Shown in pieces: positions 15,461 to 24,371 of a stretch of DNA of 41,205 nt. Source of the stretch: Lachnospiraceae bacterium (lineage in GTDB: Bacteria > Bacillota > Clostridia > Lachnospirales > Lachnospiraceae); the NCBI GenBank assembly GCA_011959105.1, contig BLLU01000027.1, positions 1 to 41,205 of the forward strand. The letters run 5' to 3'. A model generated the notes under the pieces. That model ran no database searches. It was given only the letters and a program-made list of their open reading frames with translations, and had not been told where the DNA came from. Position 1 is the stretch's first letter, and each line of letters begins with the position of its first letter. Made by a program: the position numbers and the translations under genes.

Positions 15461-16441
15461 TCAGTCAAGTAAAACCGCATTGTCCTTCAAAAATTCTTCC
15501 CACAGGCTGATATACTTCGCTTTCAGGTGCACCCCATCAAAAGTGTAATCCTTCACCAGTGCGCCGTCCTCATCACATACCGCCTGATTTACATCCAGGT
15601 AAAATATCTTTTCCCCGTCCGCCAGCAGACTCAGGGCCGCATTGCGGGCTTCAATCCCCTCGTTGTTGATATAGTCACCCTTGTCGGATCTGGCCTTGGT
15701 TACTTTCAGGATTCCCTGGATGTAAATGATGGCTTGAGGCTGCAGCTCCTGCAGACGGGCGATCACTTCCCCATAGGTCTGCGCGAAACTCTCCGGCGTA
15801 CCGCCTCCCATCTCATTGATGCCCATCATAATATATATCTTGTTGAAGCTCTGATGCTGCAAAGCCTCGTCCACCGTGATCTTCTCCTGCTGCCCCGGCA
15901 TTTCCACGATTTCCGATTTAAAGATCTTGTAGATTGTCATGCCCGTGGATGCGTAGAAAGTCGCCACATCACCCAGGCTGCCGTATTGGCCCAGGCCCAC
16001 GGTGCGGGAATCCCCCAAAAACAGAGCGTCGGAAAAATAGTCGCTTTCCACCCTTCCCATACGGATTTCCGGCTCAGGTTCGGGTTCCGGCTCCGCAGGC
16101 ATCTGTTCAGCGCCGGACTCCTCCGGGACAGGCGGTTCCTGATAGCCTGTGTCGGGTATCCCCGGAGCATCCGCTCCCTCCTGGGATTCCGGTGACTGAT
16201 CCCCGGCCTGGCCTGGCTCCCCTCCCTGGGACAAATCCTCCTCCGGCAGGGCTTCCCCCGGCGTAGTCGTCGGATTCGTCCCATCCTGCAGCAGTTCCCA
16301 ATCTCCCTCCGGTTTCTCACCTCCCATCGGGTTCATGTTCTCCCAGCGGATGGTCTTCAGCAGATCCTCATCTATTTTGAAATAAAGTACGCCCGTAATC
16401 ACAAGCGTGATCAAAAAGGCCCATCTCTTCCACCACTTCAA
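15461..16441 (-). CDS. Membrane-anchored SGNH/GDSL-type hydrolase, acetyl-transfer partner of the MBOAT protein
   Basis: 326 aa with a TTG start at 16441, supported by GGAGG 6 nt upstream. One N-terminal membrane anchor (about 7-22) is followed by an extracytoplasmic Pro/Glu-rich linker (about 40-127, with an EPEPEPEPE run) and an SGNH domain from about 135. Catalytic features are FLGDSRT (Ser145), MMGINEMG (Asn209) and DGVHL (Asp302, His305). It lies 75 bp after the MBOAT gene. MBOAT plus anchored SGNH pairs usually move acetyl groups across the membrane onto cell-wall or surface polysaccharides; I infer the same here. Alternatively it could be an esterase. Confidence 0.88.
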   Translation of the reverse strand: MKWWKRWAFLITLVITGVLYFKIDEDLLKTIRWENMNPMGGEKPEGDWELLQDGTNPTTTPGEALPEEDLSQGGEPGQAGDQSPESQEGADAPGIPDTGYQEPPVPEESGAEQMPAEPEPEPEPEIRMGRVESDYFSDALFLGDSRTVGLGQYGSLGDVATFYASTGMTIYKIFKSEIVEMPGQQEKITVDEALQHQSFNKIYIMMGINEMGGGTPESFAQTYGEVIARLQELQPQAIIYIQGILKVTKARSDKGDYINNEGIEARNAALSLLADGEKIFYLDVNQAVCDEDGALVKDYTFDGVHLKAKYISLWEEFLKDNAVLLD

Positions 16442-16516
16442 GATTATCCTCCACCTTTGTCCCTCATTAAAATCTTATGTCCGGCAATGCCAAAATGTCC
16501 TCTGTGTGTCAATACA

Positions 16517-18076
16517 CTAGAAATTTAAGTATAGGAACGGATTTTCCCCCTGTAGCAGGATCCTGTGTATGCAGAACCAGAAAGAGGCTGCCAACAGAAA
16601 CATACCCACCCAGCGCTTCTCCAGTTTCTGGTACGCCCAGTGCACCAGCGGCGTGCCGGCCACCATGCCCGCACCCAGCAGCAGACCATAGTTGGTCAGG
16701 GCCTGCTGCCAGTCCCCCACATGTACCGCTACCCCGCTGCCCAGTCCGAACATTCTGCTTAAGTACACGCAAAGCTGATCCAGATCTGTGATGGCAAAAC
16801 ACATCCAGGTCACCGGGATCACCGCCAGCAGATACAGATGGCAGATCATGGGAACTTTAGTTTTGGCAGACCCCTGCGCGTTGCTCCCGTCTTTCCTTCG
16901 GGTTTGTTCCCTGCCGCGGATGTCTTCTTCCTCTGCATCCAGATCTTCGAAGCCCTCTTCGCTCCACATGCTGCTCCGGGCTTCACTCTGTCTCTGAAAC
17001 CGGGCTCTCCGGCCTCTGGCCCTGGGGGAGACGCGCCCTCCGTCTCTGTCGTCCCTCTGTTCCATATCTCTCCCGCCGGTGATCCGATTCCACAGCTGTC
17101 CCACCTGCCTCTCCAGAATAATCAGCAGGCAGATCCCCATACCCCATATCAGGAAGTTGGCGGTAGTACCATGCCACAGGGAAGTCAGCAGCCACACCGC
17201 CAGCAGATTGCAGATCGTCCTGCCCTCGCCTCTGCGGCTGCCCCCCAAGGGAATGTATACATACTTGCAGAACCAATTCCCCAGCGACATATGCCATCTG
17301 CGGTAAAACTCCCTCACCGAAGACGCCATATAGGGTTGGCGGAAGTTCTCCGGCAGCTTAAAGCCCACCATGCGGCCCAGCCCCTGGGCCATCACGGAAT
17401 ATCCCACAAAGTCAAAGTACAGCTGCAGTGAGTAGGCCACGGCAGCGATCCAGGCCAGAGGCGTGGAAATGCTCTCGAAGCCAGTAACCTGCACCTCCTG
17501 CCACAGCAGCGCCAGCCGGTCCGCCAGCAGCACCTTCCCGCACAGCCCCAGGATGAACAGTTTCAGCCCGTCCTGCAGACACTCGGCATCACAGCGGCGT
17601 CGGCGCAGCTGCCTCCGAATATCCTGATAGCTTGTGATGGGCCCCATGACCAGCTTGGGAAACATCATGACATATACCGCAAAGTCGATAAACTTCTCCT
17701 CCGCCTCAATCTCTCCCCGGTACACGTCTATCAGATAGGAAGCCATCTGGAAGGTGTAGAAACTGATGCCCAGGGGAAGCAGCGTCCCCCCCTGATAATA
17801 TTTAAATAAAATTAAAATGCCGATGTTCACTGCCAGCGCAGCTATCAGCCCGCTTCTCCTGTTGATTACCCTGGCCAGCATGTAATTGGCGGCAGTGGAC
17901 ACTGCCAGAAGCCCCAGCCACCGCAGATCCCCATATGCGTAAAAAACCATGCTTCCCAGCATTAAAACTGCGTTTTTCAGCTTCTGGGGGACTGCCATAT
18001 AGATCAGGATAAAAATCGGGAGAAAGTACAACAAGAATTCAATACTGCTGAATACCAAGACGACCACATCTCTCAC
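16517..18076 (-). CDS. MBOAT family O-acyltransferase (AlgI/DltB type) with a charged insertion
   Basis: 519 aa from a GTG at 18076. The start is uncertain: a TTG six codons later gives the more usual (M)VFSSIEF, and neither has a strong ribosome site. A multi-pass membrane protein with PLGISFYTFQ (about 101-110), FYRRWHMSLGNWF (about 257-269) and the catalytic His302 in LWHGTTANF. Residues about 335-408 are a highly charged hydrophilic stretch (Arg-rich, then acidic SEEGFEDLDAEEED) between two membrane segments. That is longer than usual in AlgI-like proteins and probably faces the cytoplasm. It transfers acyl groups across the membrane and forms an operon with the SGNH gene. A possible minus-strand promoter is TTGTAG, 18 bp, TACTAT at about 18084-18113. 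Confidence 0.92.
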   Translation of the reverse strand: MRDVVVLVFSSIEFLLYFLPIFILIYMAVPQKLKNAVLMLGSMVFYAYGDLRWLGLLAVSTAANYMLARVINRRSGLIAALAVNIGILILFKYYQGGTLLPLGISFYTFQMASYLIDVYRGEIEAEEKFIDFAVYVMMFPKLVMGPITSYQDIRRQLRRRRCDAECLQDGLKLFILGLCGKVLLADRLALLWQEVQVTGFESISTPLAWIAAVAYSLQLYFDFVGYSVMAQGLGRMVGFKLPENFRQPYMASSVREFYRRWHMSLGNWFCKYVYIPLGGSRRGEGRTICNLLAVWLLTSLWHGTTANFLIWGMGICLLIILERQVGQLWNRITGGRDMEQRDDRDGGRVSPRARGRRARFQRQSEARSSMWSEEGFEDLDAEEEDIRGREQTRRKDGSNAQGSAKTKVPMICHLYLLAVIPVTWMCFAITDLDQLCVYLSRMFGLGSGVAVHVGDWQQALTNYGLLLGAGMVAGTPLVHWAYQKLEKRWVGMFLLAASFWFCIHRILLQGENPFLYLNF

Positions 18077-18186
18077 GTAATTTTTATAGTAAAATTGTAG
18101 CCCGTATTTCTACAAAATACAAGAAAATTAATCTTAAATTTTCATTTCTTTTCTTCACATCTCCGCAACATCTATGTTAAGAATTG

Positions 18187-18215
18187 TTGCCAATTTTGCA
18201 AAAATGATTTACACT
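18187..18215 (+). promoter_or_regulatory. Possible promoter of the DUF6062-like gene
   Basis: TTGCCA (18187-18192), a 17-bp spacer and TACACT (18210-18215). Confidence 0.45.
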
Positions 18216-18249
18216 GGTATTAAAACACGGAAAAGGATGGTGTCAGTCT

Positions 18250-19008
18250 ATGAAAGAACAGCTTTATACCATACCGCTGAACGATGCCATGGACGCCCGG
18301 GATGAGTGCCCCTTCTGCTTTATCGAGCGGGCGGTGGAGCGGGATGTAATGGATTTTTGTCTGGGCAACAGCAGCTCCTACATGGAAGCCGATATCCGGG
18401 AAGCCACGGACAAAGCGGGGTTCTGCCGTATGCATTTTAAAAAAATGTTTGACTATGGCAATACCCTGGGCAACGCCTGGATCCTCAAAACCCACTATCA
18501 GCGGACCATCAAGGAAATGAAGCAGCAGTTCGCCTCCTTCACCCCGGGTAAAGTCTCCCTGAAAGACAAGCTGCGGGGCAATACCGAAGGCAACGGCATC
18601 AGCATGTGGGTCTCCCGCAGGAACCAGTCCTGCTATATCTGTGACCATTTCAGGGACAATTATTCCCGCTATATGGACACTTTCTTCCATATGTACAGCC
18701 GGGACGACGCGTTCCGGGAAAAGATGGAAAACAGCAAGGGTTTCTGCCTCAGCCATTTCGGAGATCTGTGCAGCGCCGCAGACCAGCGCCTCTCTGACAG
18801 GGAACTGAAAGAGTTTTACGACAAATTGCTGCCCCTGATGGAACGCAACATGGAGCGTCTGTATGAAGATGTGGCCTGGATGGTGGAAAAATTTGACTAT
18901 CAGAACAAAGACGCGGACTGGAAAAATTCGCGGGATGCCATACAGCGGGGCATGCAGAAACTAAAGGGGGGATATCCCGCCGATCCGCCCCAAAAGATGA
19001 ACAAATAA
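18250..19008 (+). CDS. DUF6062-like protein with duplicated Cys/His motifs
   Basis: 252 aa, no signal peptide or membrane helix. I recognise it as the uncharacterised DUF6062 type found in Lachnospiraceae. The chain holds the same motif pair twice: CPFC (Cys20, Cys23) then GFCRMHF (Cys59, His62), and CYIC (Cys128, Cys131) then GFCLSHF (Cys166, His169). The motif spacing, 39 and 38 residues from first Cys to third Cys, is almost the same, which suggests an internal duplication with two C-x2-C...C-x2-H metal (probably zinc) sites. This is inference. The ribosome site is weak (AAGGA 12 nt before ATG). It is convergent with a TetR gene 4 bp away, and those two 3' ends share a short palindrome. 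Confidence 0.8.
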   Translation: MKEQLYTIPLNDAMDARDECPFCFIERAVERDVMDFCLGNSSSYMEADIREATDKAGFCRMHFKKMFDYGNTLGNAWILKTHYQRTIKEMKQQFASFTPGKVSLKDKLRGNTEGNGISMWVSRRNQSCYICDHFRDNYSRYMDTFFHMYSRDDAFREKMENSKGFCLSHFGDLCSAADQRLSDRELKEFYDKLLPLMERNMERLYEDVAWMVEKFDYQNKDADWKNSRDAIQRGMQKLKGGYPADPPQKMNK

Positions 19009-19012
19009 AAAG

Positions 19013-19615
19013 TCACTTTTTGACCATCTGCTCCAGCATGTCTATGTACTCCAGGGCCTCGGTGTACAGCATTTCCGGCTGAAAGGAAGCGTCCAGGAAG
19101 CGCTGGTGCATCAGGCCCTGGAGGGTGTAGTGCAGCATTCGTTCCAGTTTGGGGCCATCCGCTCCGGCGGGCAGGGCTTCATAGTCGATCTGGCTCTGGA
19201 TCCGCCCATACGCCGCTTCCAGGCTCTCCCGCTTCTGCTCCGTGGCCAGCAGGGCCTCGCTCACATCCTCCTGCATACAGCGGTTCAGAAACTGCTGCAT
19301 ATAGGGATAACCCTTCATGGCCTGCATCCGGGCCAGTTCGACGGCCCGGCACACGGCGAACAGATCCCGCTCCTGCGCCGGCACCCTGGCCCCCAATTCC
19401 AGAATCATATACCTGACGCTGTAGTCGTATGCAAAAGTATATACCCCCAGCTTGCTGGTGAAATAGTGGAACAGCAGTCCCTTGCTGATACCCGCCTCCC
19501 GGACGATCTCATCGGTGCTGGCATGGCGGTAGCCCTGCAGGGCAAACACCTTCAGGGCGGCGTTGATCATTCTATCCTGTTTATCCTTTTTCAGGTCAAA
19601 AAATTTCCCGTTCAT
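19013..19615 (-). CDS. TetR family transcriptional regulator
   Basis: 200 aa from ATG at 19615, with GGGAAG 6 nt upstream; the frame runs on to 19672 without a site. Residues about 10-60 are the TetR HTH: DRMINAALKVFALQGYRHASTDEIVREAGISKGLLFHYFTSK. The helical ligand domain follows with no recognisable effector. TetR proteins usually repress the divergent gene. Here that is the small membrane protein at 19811, and a perfect palindrome at 19710-19727 lies between them. Confidence 0.93.
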   Translation of the reverse strand: MNGKFFDLKKDKQDRMINAALKVFALQGYRHASTDEIVREAGISKGLLFHYFTSKLGVYTFAYDYSVRYMILELGARVPAQERDLFAVCRAVELARMQAMKGYPYMQQFLNRCMQEDVSEALLATEQKRESLEAAYGRIQSQIDYEALPAGADGPKLERMLHYTLQGLMHQRFLDASFQPEMLYTEALEYIDMLEQMVKK

Positions 19616-19709
19616 CTTTATCTTCCCATATCGTTCTTTGAGAGAATATTTTAGCACAGCCCCGATGCGCATGCAAGATCATACCAATGTTTTCCACTGT
19701 GCTCCACCG

Positions 19710-19727
19710 AAAGTTTTTATAAACTTT
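19710..19727. promoter_or_regulatory. Palindrome between the TetR and small membrane protein genes
   Basis: AAAGTTT, TTAT, AAACTTT: perfect 7-bp arms. It lies just upstream of a possible rightward promoter, TTTTCA (19742-19747), 17 bp, TAAAAT (19765-19770). It is a candidate TetR operator. Confidence 0.4.
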
Positions 19728-19810
19728 TTATACATATTCCCTTTTCAATTCCGCAAAATAGTATTAAAATAACTAGTATAAATCAGACGCAATTTGAAAG
19801 GAGTAATCCC

Positions 19811-20251
19811 ATGGCTAAAAAATTTGGTAAATTCTTACTATTTACTGCCGCCGCAGGCACTGTCGCCGCCGTGGCCTACCACTACCTGACCAAAAAAGAG
19901 GTGGTACCCGCCGCCGAAGAAGACGACGATTATGACAACTTCAGCGATGATCTGGAGGAGGAGACCCCTGCCCGCAACTATGTGTCTCTGGCCAGAGAAG
20001 CCTCTGAAAAAGCCGTGGAGAAGGCGGGCGCAGTGGCCGGCACTGTAGTGCAGAAGGTGGGCGACGCCATGAATACCCTCTCCGAGAAGTTCTCCGGCGC
20101 GGAAGAACATTTCACCACCCTGTCCCAGAGCATCTCGGACGCGGAAGAGAAAGTGGAGAAGAACGTGGAAGAGTTCTTTGACGAGGAGGAGGCAGCGGAG
20201 GAGGATTCTATTGAAGAAGCCCCTGCCCAGGAAGACTCCAAAGAAGCATAA
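19811..20251 (+). CDS. Small membrane-anchored acidic protein
   Basis: 146 aa, ATG with AAAGGAG upstream. Residues about 5-27 (GKFLLFTAAAGTVAAVAYHYL) form one hydrophobic helix after a Lys-rich start. The rest is hydrophilic and acidic: an EEDDDYDNFSDDLEEE patch, an amphipathic Ala/Val/Glu helix at about 58-110 and a Glu/Asp-rich tail. The pattern resembles YtxH-type small envelope proteins but I do not claim that family. It is divergent from a TetR regulator and ends in a clear terminator. Confidence 0.8.
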   Translation: MAKKFGKFLLFTAAAGTVAAVAYHYLTKKEVVPAAEEDDDYDNFSDDLEEETPARNYVSLAREASEKAVEKAGAVAGTVVQKVGDAMNTLSEKFSGAEEHFTTLSQSISDAEEKVEKNVEEFFDEEEAAEEDSIEEAPAQEDSKEA

Positions 20252-20256
20252 CGTTT

Positions 20257-21657
20257 TTACAGCCAGGCCTGCCGCAGAAGCGTCAGGCCTTTTTTGATTT
20301 CTTCCGATTCCAGCCCTCCGTATCCCAGAAGTACCGTATGGTCCTGCTGTCCCGCCTCTTTTCCCACCAGACTTTCCGACAGGCCATAGACCCTGACGCC
20401 CAGAGCCTGGGCCACAGAAACCAGGCTCTTCTCCTTCTGCCCCTTTCTGCCCGTGAGCAGAAGGTGCAATCCCGCATTTTCCCCCGTGATCTGAAAATCT
20501 TCCCGAAAGTCTGTTAATCCCTCCAGCAGCAAATCATGCTTTTCCTTATAACATTTCCTCATTTTGTTCAAATAGCGCTCAAAATACCCCTCCCCCATAA
20601 ATACCTCCAGCACTTTCTGATCTACCCTGGACACCGTGGCCGAATAAAAATAGCACTGCTGTCGGTAGCGCTCCAGCAGTTCCCGGGGCAGCACCATATA
20701 GCTGACGCGGATAGCCGGGGCTATGGATTTACTGAAAGTGCCGATATAGATCACCCGTCCCTGGGTGTCCGAGGCCTGGAGGGCGGGGATGGGCTTTCCC
20801 CTGTAACGGAACTCGCTGTCATAATCATCCTCGATCAGATAACGCCCCGGTGCCTCGTTGGCCCATTTCAGCAGTTCCAGCCGCCTCCCGATGGGCATCA
20901 GCACCCCTGTGGGATACTGATGGGAAGGCATCACATAAGCTGCCGTCACATCACTTTGACGCAGGCCCGCCACAGTCATGCCGGCCTGGTCCATATCCAC
21001 CGTGGTAATCTCATAGGCAAAGGAGCGGAAGATCTGGTACGCCCTCTTGTAGGTGGGGTTCTCCATGGCGATCCGTACCTGCCGCCCCAAAATTTTCTCC
21101 AGTAAAAGGAGCAAATAATCATTTCCGGCCCCCACGATGATCTGCTGCGGAGAGCAGTTCACTCCCCGGGAGGAATGCAGATATCTGCCGATGGTCTCCC
21201 GCAGGCTGTACTCTCCCTGGGGATCCCCCTGGGCAAACAGACCGGCGCTGCCCTCGCCCAGCACACTCCTGTTGATCTTGCGCCACACACTGAAAGGGAA
21301 CCGGGACATATCCGTGGCCGAAGGAGAAAAATCCACGGCATAACAGGCCCCGGCATCTGCCTCCGGCGCCGCCTTTCCCCCGTCCCCGGCGTCCAGCCGG
21401 TACAATTCTTCCATCCGGCACACAAAATACCCCTTGTAAGGGCGGGAGGCAATATAACCCTCCGATAAGAGTTGGTCATAGGCCAGCATGGCGGTGCTGC
21501 GGGAGACCTGCAGATATTCCGCCAGAGAACGGGTAGAGGGAAGCCGCTCCCCCGGGCGCAGCTTCCCCTCTCTGATTTCTCTCCTGACATATTCATAGAT
21601 CTGCTCGTACAGGCATTTTCCGCTGCCTGTACGAAACTCTACGGTCAAATCAAACAT
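20257..21657 (-). CDS. MocR/PdxR-type regulator: GntR HTH fused to a PLP aminotransferase-like domain
   Basis: 466 aa. Residues about 12-75 are a GntR winged helix (LYEQIYEYVRREIREGKLRPGERLPSTRSLAEYLQVSRSTAMLAYDQLLSEGYI). From about 110 there is a fold-type-I aminotransferase domain with the YLIEDDYDSEFRY Asp/Tyr motif and the PLP-binding Lys in YIGTFSKSIAPAIR. Members of this family sense PLP or amino compounds and control vitamin B6, GABA, taurine or peptidoglycan genes. No obvious target is adjacent. Its start codon is only 3 nt after the stop of the DUF2225 gene, so the two are probably translationally coupled. Confidence 0.93.
   Translation of the reverse strand: MFDLTVEFRTGSGKCLYEQIYEYVRREIREGKLRPGERLPSTRSLAEYLQVSRSTAMLAYDQLLSEGYIASRPYKGYFVCRMEELYRLDAGDGGKAAPEADAGACYAVDFSPSATDMSRFPFSVWRKINRSVLGEGSAGLFAQGDPQGEYSLRETIGRYLHSSRGVNCSPQQIIVGAGNDYLLLLLEKILGRQVRIAMENPTYKRAYQIFRSFAYEITTVDMDQAGMTVAGLRQSDVTAAYVMPSHQYPTGVLMPIGRRLELLKWANEAPGRYLIEDDYDSEFRYRGKPIPALQASDTQGRVIYIGTFSKSIAPAIRVSYMVLPRELLERYRQQCYFYSATVSRVDQKVLEVFMGEGYFERYLNKMRKCYKEKHDLLLEGLTDFREDFQITGENAGLHLLLTGRKGQKEKSLVSVAQALGVRVYGLSESLVGKEAGQQDHTVLLGYGGLESEEIKKGLTLLRQAWL
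20265..20295 (+). terminator. Rho-independent terminator after the small membrane protein gene
   Basis: AGGCCTG (20265-20271) pairs with CAGGCCT (20284-20290), extended inward by three further pairs, and is followed by TTTTT. It lies inside the last codons of the convergent MocR gene. Confidence 0.85.
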
Positions 21658-21660
21658 CCC

Positions 21661-22500
21661 TTAATTTCCCAGTTCTTTTCTCTTGGCCACGATCATTTCT
21701 TTCAGGTCTCTGGCCTTGTCCTTAACCCGGTTGTTGGCCATGGAAGCCAGCAGCCTGGACACATATTGAGAGGACATATCCAGTTCGCCCACCTCGTAGG
21801 CCAGCGCTGCCGTCAGGTAATCCATGGTGTATTCGTCCATGCCGCACATGGGATACCGCTCTGATTTCTGGGCTTCCACAAAGCCCTTGAAAGCATTCTC
21901 CAGATATTCCGTCTCCTGCTGCGTCAATTCTTCCCTCTGCTGGGGCAGAAGCTGTCGCCTGCTCTCCAGTTCCTCCCGGTATCCCCGCAGCAGCCACGCC
22001 GACTTCAGGCAGATATATGCCTTCTCACTGTTCTTGGCCTTCTTAACCATGGCGCAGACCAACGCGATCTTATACCTCTCTATGGCCTCCTCGTAGGTAT
22101 AGTAATCCTCCGAGTGGGGCTGCAGCTTCACCTTGTTGCTGATCTGCTCCTTGATCAAATGGATCTGGCCTGCGGTCAGGGCCGTAAAATAACGGGTCAG
22201 CGCCGCGTATTTGCAGTGCGGACACAGTTCTACATCATATTTGGTGGCGTCAATCCCCACATAGCGGGGCCGCAGATCCAGGTCCATGGACACCAGTTTG
22301 GCCTTGCCGGTTTTCATAACCCGGGAAGAAAAGGTTTTGTCGCACACAGGGCAGGTATAGGATTTCTCATAGATAAAATCCTTCTCCTCCGGCTGGGCCG
22401 GCTCTGCCGCGGCCTGCTCCGCTTTCTCCTCCTCGGCAAACAAATCGCTGTCTTCCAGTTCTCCAAGTCCCAAATTCTTAAGTCCAGAAAAAATTCCCAT
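21661..22500 (-). CDS. DUF2225 family protein (zinc-ribbon-like)
   Basis: 279 aa, ATG at 22500, with GAGGA about 10 nt upstream. After an acidic N-terminal tail (about 15-40) comes the DUF2225 core: CPVCDKTFSSRVMKTGKAKLVSMDLDLRPRYVGIDATKYDVELCPHCKYAA. Its two C-x2-C pairs should bind one metal ion, and a helical, TPR-like C-terminal half follows. The function of the family is unknown; it is common in Clostridia. It is the first gene of a pair with the MocR regulator. Confidence 0.88.
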   Translation of the reverse strand: MGIFSGLKNLGLGELEDSDLFAEEEKAEQAAAEPAQPEEKDFIYEKSYTCPVCDKTFSSRVMKTGKAKLVSMDLDLRPRYVGIDATKYDVELCPHCKYAALTRYFTALTAGQIHLIKEQISNKVKLQPHSEDYYTYEEAIERYKIALVCAMVKKAKNSEKAYICLKSAWLLRGYREELESRRQLLPQQREELTQQETEYLENAFKGFVEAQKSERYPMCGMDEYTMDYLTAALAYEVGELDMSSQYVSRLLASMANNRVKDKARDLKEMIVAKRKELGN

Positions 22501-22584
22501 GATTCTTAATCCTCTTTCTCCATAATCCGATTGGTTTTACGTTCCGTTTACCATGCCTCTCCCTGACGGGTCCTCCGCCCTGCC

Positions 22585-24294
22585 CTACCTGGGCAGTACA
22601 AAAGAACTCTTCAGAGAAACGATCCTGTTAAATACCGGATTTTCCCGGGTGGAATCTTTCGGGTCCACACAGAAGAAACCCTGCCGTACAAACTGGAACC
22701 GCTGATATGCCTGAGCCCCCGCAAAAGCCGGTTCCAGATAGCCCTGCCGCACCGTCAGGGAATCAGGATTTAAATACAGTTCCCCGTTTTGGTCATAAAT
22801 AGAACCCTGCTCGTCCGCCTTCTGCTCGTCAATCAGGTTCTCATACAGACGGATCTGAGCCGGTATGGCCGACCGGGCCGCCACCCAATGGATGGTGCCT
22901 TTCACCTTCCGCCCGTCCGGGCTGTTGCCTCCCCTGGACGCCGGATCATAGGTGCAGTGTACCGTGGTGACATTACCCGCCTCGTCCTTCTCGCATCCCG
23001 TGCAGGTCACGAAGTAGGCGTTCATCAGACGCACCTCGTTGCCCGGGAACATGCGGAAATATTTCCTGGGGGGTTCTTCCATGAAATCCTCCCGCTCGAT
23101 ATACAACTCCCGGCCGAAAGGAACCTCACGGCTTCCCAGGCTCTCGTTCTCCGGATTATTGGCCACGGGCAGCATTTCCGTCTGTTCCTCCGGGTAGTTG
23201 TCGATTACCAGTTTCACCGGATCCAGCACCGCCATATACCGGGGCGCCTGAGCCTTCAGGTCCTCCCGGATACAGTACTCCAGCGCTGCGTAATCCGCCA
23301 CCGAGTGGGCCTTGGACACGCCGCACATCTCCACAAACCTGCGGATGGACTGGGGGGTGAAGCCCCGGCGGCGCAGCGCCGCGATGGACACCAGTCTGGG
23401 GTCGTCCCAGCCGTCCACCTTGCCCTCCAGCACCAGTTTCTTGATATACCGCTTGCCTGTGACCACGTTCTTCAGGTACATTTTGGCCTGCTCGATCTGT
23501 TTGGGGGGATGGGGGTATTCCAGTTCCCTTACCACCCAGTCATACAGGGGCCTGTGATCTTCGAATTCCAGGGTGCAGATGGAATGGGTGATACCCTCTA
23601 TGGCGTCCTCGATGGGATGTGCAAAGTCATACATGGGATAGATACACCAGGTGTCCCCTGTATTGTGGTGGCTCATATGGGCCACCCGGTAAATCACGGG
23701 ATCCCGCATATTGATGTTGGGGGAAGCCATGTCGATGCGGGCCCGGAGCACTTTCTCTCCGTCCCCGTACTTTCCCTCCTTCATCTCCTCAAAGAGTTTT
23801 AGATTCTCCTCCACGCTGCGGCTGCTGTAGGGGTCCTCCCGGCCCGGCTCGGTAAAGCTGCCCCGGTACTCCTTGATCTGATCCGCCGTCAGGTCGGATA
23901 CATAGGCCCTGCCCTTTTGAATCAGCTTCACCGCCGCTTCATACATCTGCCCAAAATAGTCGGAGGCAAAGAACAGTCTGTCCTCCCAGTCCGCCCCCAG
24001 CCACTGCACATCCGCCTTGATGGATTCCACGAACTCAATATCTTCCTTGGTGGGGTTGGTATCGTCAAAGCGCATGTTGAATTTGCCGCCGTACTGCTGC
24101 GCCAGAAGATAATTGGTCAGTATGGCCTTAGCGTGGCCGATGTGCAGATAGCCGTTGGGTTCCGGGGGAAAACGGGTATGCACCGTGTCATACACGCCCT
24201 CTGCCAGATCCCTGTCGATGATCTGCTCAATGAAGTTCCGGGAGACCTTTTCCTCTGGGGCCTCCCCGGCTGTGATATTCTCCAGTTCACTCAT
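22585..24294 (-). CDS. glnS: Glutaminyl-tRNA synthetase
   Basis: 569 aa, ATG at 24294. Class I synthetase of the GlnRS type: [17 protein letters not shown] (HIGH motif, about 40-56), [13 protein letters not shown], the [25 protein letters not shown] acceptor-binding region and [12 protein letters not shown] after the KMSKS-like loop (TGKRYIKKL). The C-terminal beta-barrel anticodon-binding domains are complete ([16 protein letters not shown]). It charges tRNA-Gln directly. GatCAB genes in the same window mean Gln-tRNA may not depend on transamidation. A consensus promoter lies at 24334-24362 and no T-box leader is present. Confidence 0.96.
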   Translation of the reverse strand: MSELENITAGEAPEEKVSRNFIEQIIDRDLAEGVYDTVHTRFPPEPNGYLHIGHAKAILTNYLLAQQYGGKFNMRFDDTNPTKEDIEFVESIKADVQWLGADWEDRLFFASDYFGQMYEAAVKLIQKGRAYVSDLTADQIKEYRGSFTEPGREDPYSSRSVEENLKLFEEMKEGKYGDGEKVLRARIDMASPNINMRDPVIYRVAHMSHHNTGDTWCIYPMYDFAHPIEDAIEGITHSICTLEFEDHRPLYDWVVRELEYPHPPKQIEQAKMYLKNVVTGKRYIKKLVLEGKVDGWDDPRLVSIAALRRRGFTPQSIRRFVEMCGVSKAHSVADYAALEYCIREDLKAQAPRYMAVLDPVKLVIDNYPEEQTEMLPVANNPENESLGSREVPFGRELYIEREDFMEEPPRKYFRMFPGNEVRLMNAYFVTCTGCEKDEAGNVTTVHCTYDPASRGGNSPDGRKVKGTIHWVAARSAIPAQIRLYENLIDEQKADEQGSIYDQNGELYLNPDSLTVRQGYLEPAFAGAQAYQRFQFVRQGFFCVDPKDSTRENPVFNRIVSLKSSFVLPR

Positions 24295-24333
24295 AGTCTA
24301 AATATCCTTTCCCGTCCGTGACCTATTGTTTTT

Positions 24334-24362
24334 ATCATAACATACCCGGCTGTAAGTTTCAA
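24334..24362 (-). promoter_or_regulatory. Sigma-A promoter of glnS
   Basis: On the minus strand, TTGAAA (24362-24357), a 17-bp spacer and TATGAT (24339-24334). The leader is about 35 nt, too short for a T-box. Confidence 0.7.
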
Positions 24363-24371
24363 TCAAATTCC

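Noticed and set aside
24295..24371. T-box leader for glnS
   Set aside because: The leader is about 35 nt with no AGGGTGG-type T-box sequence or terminator.
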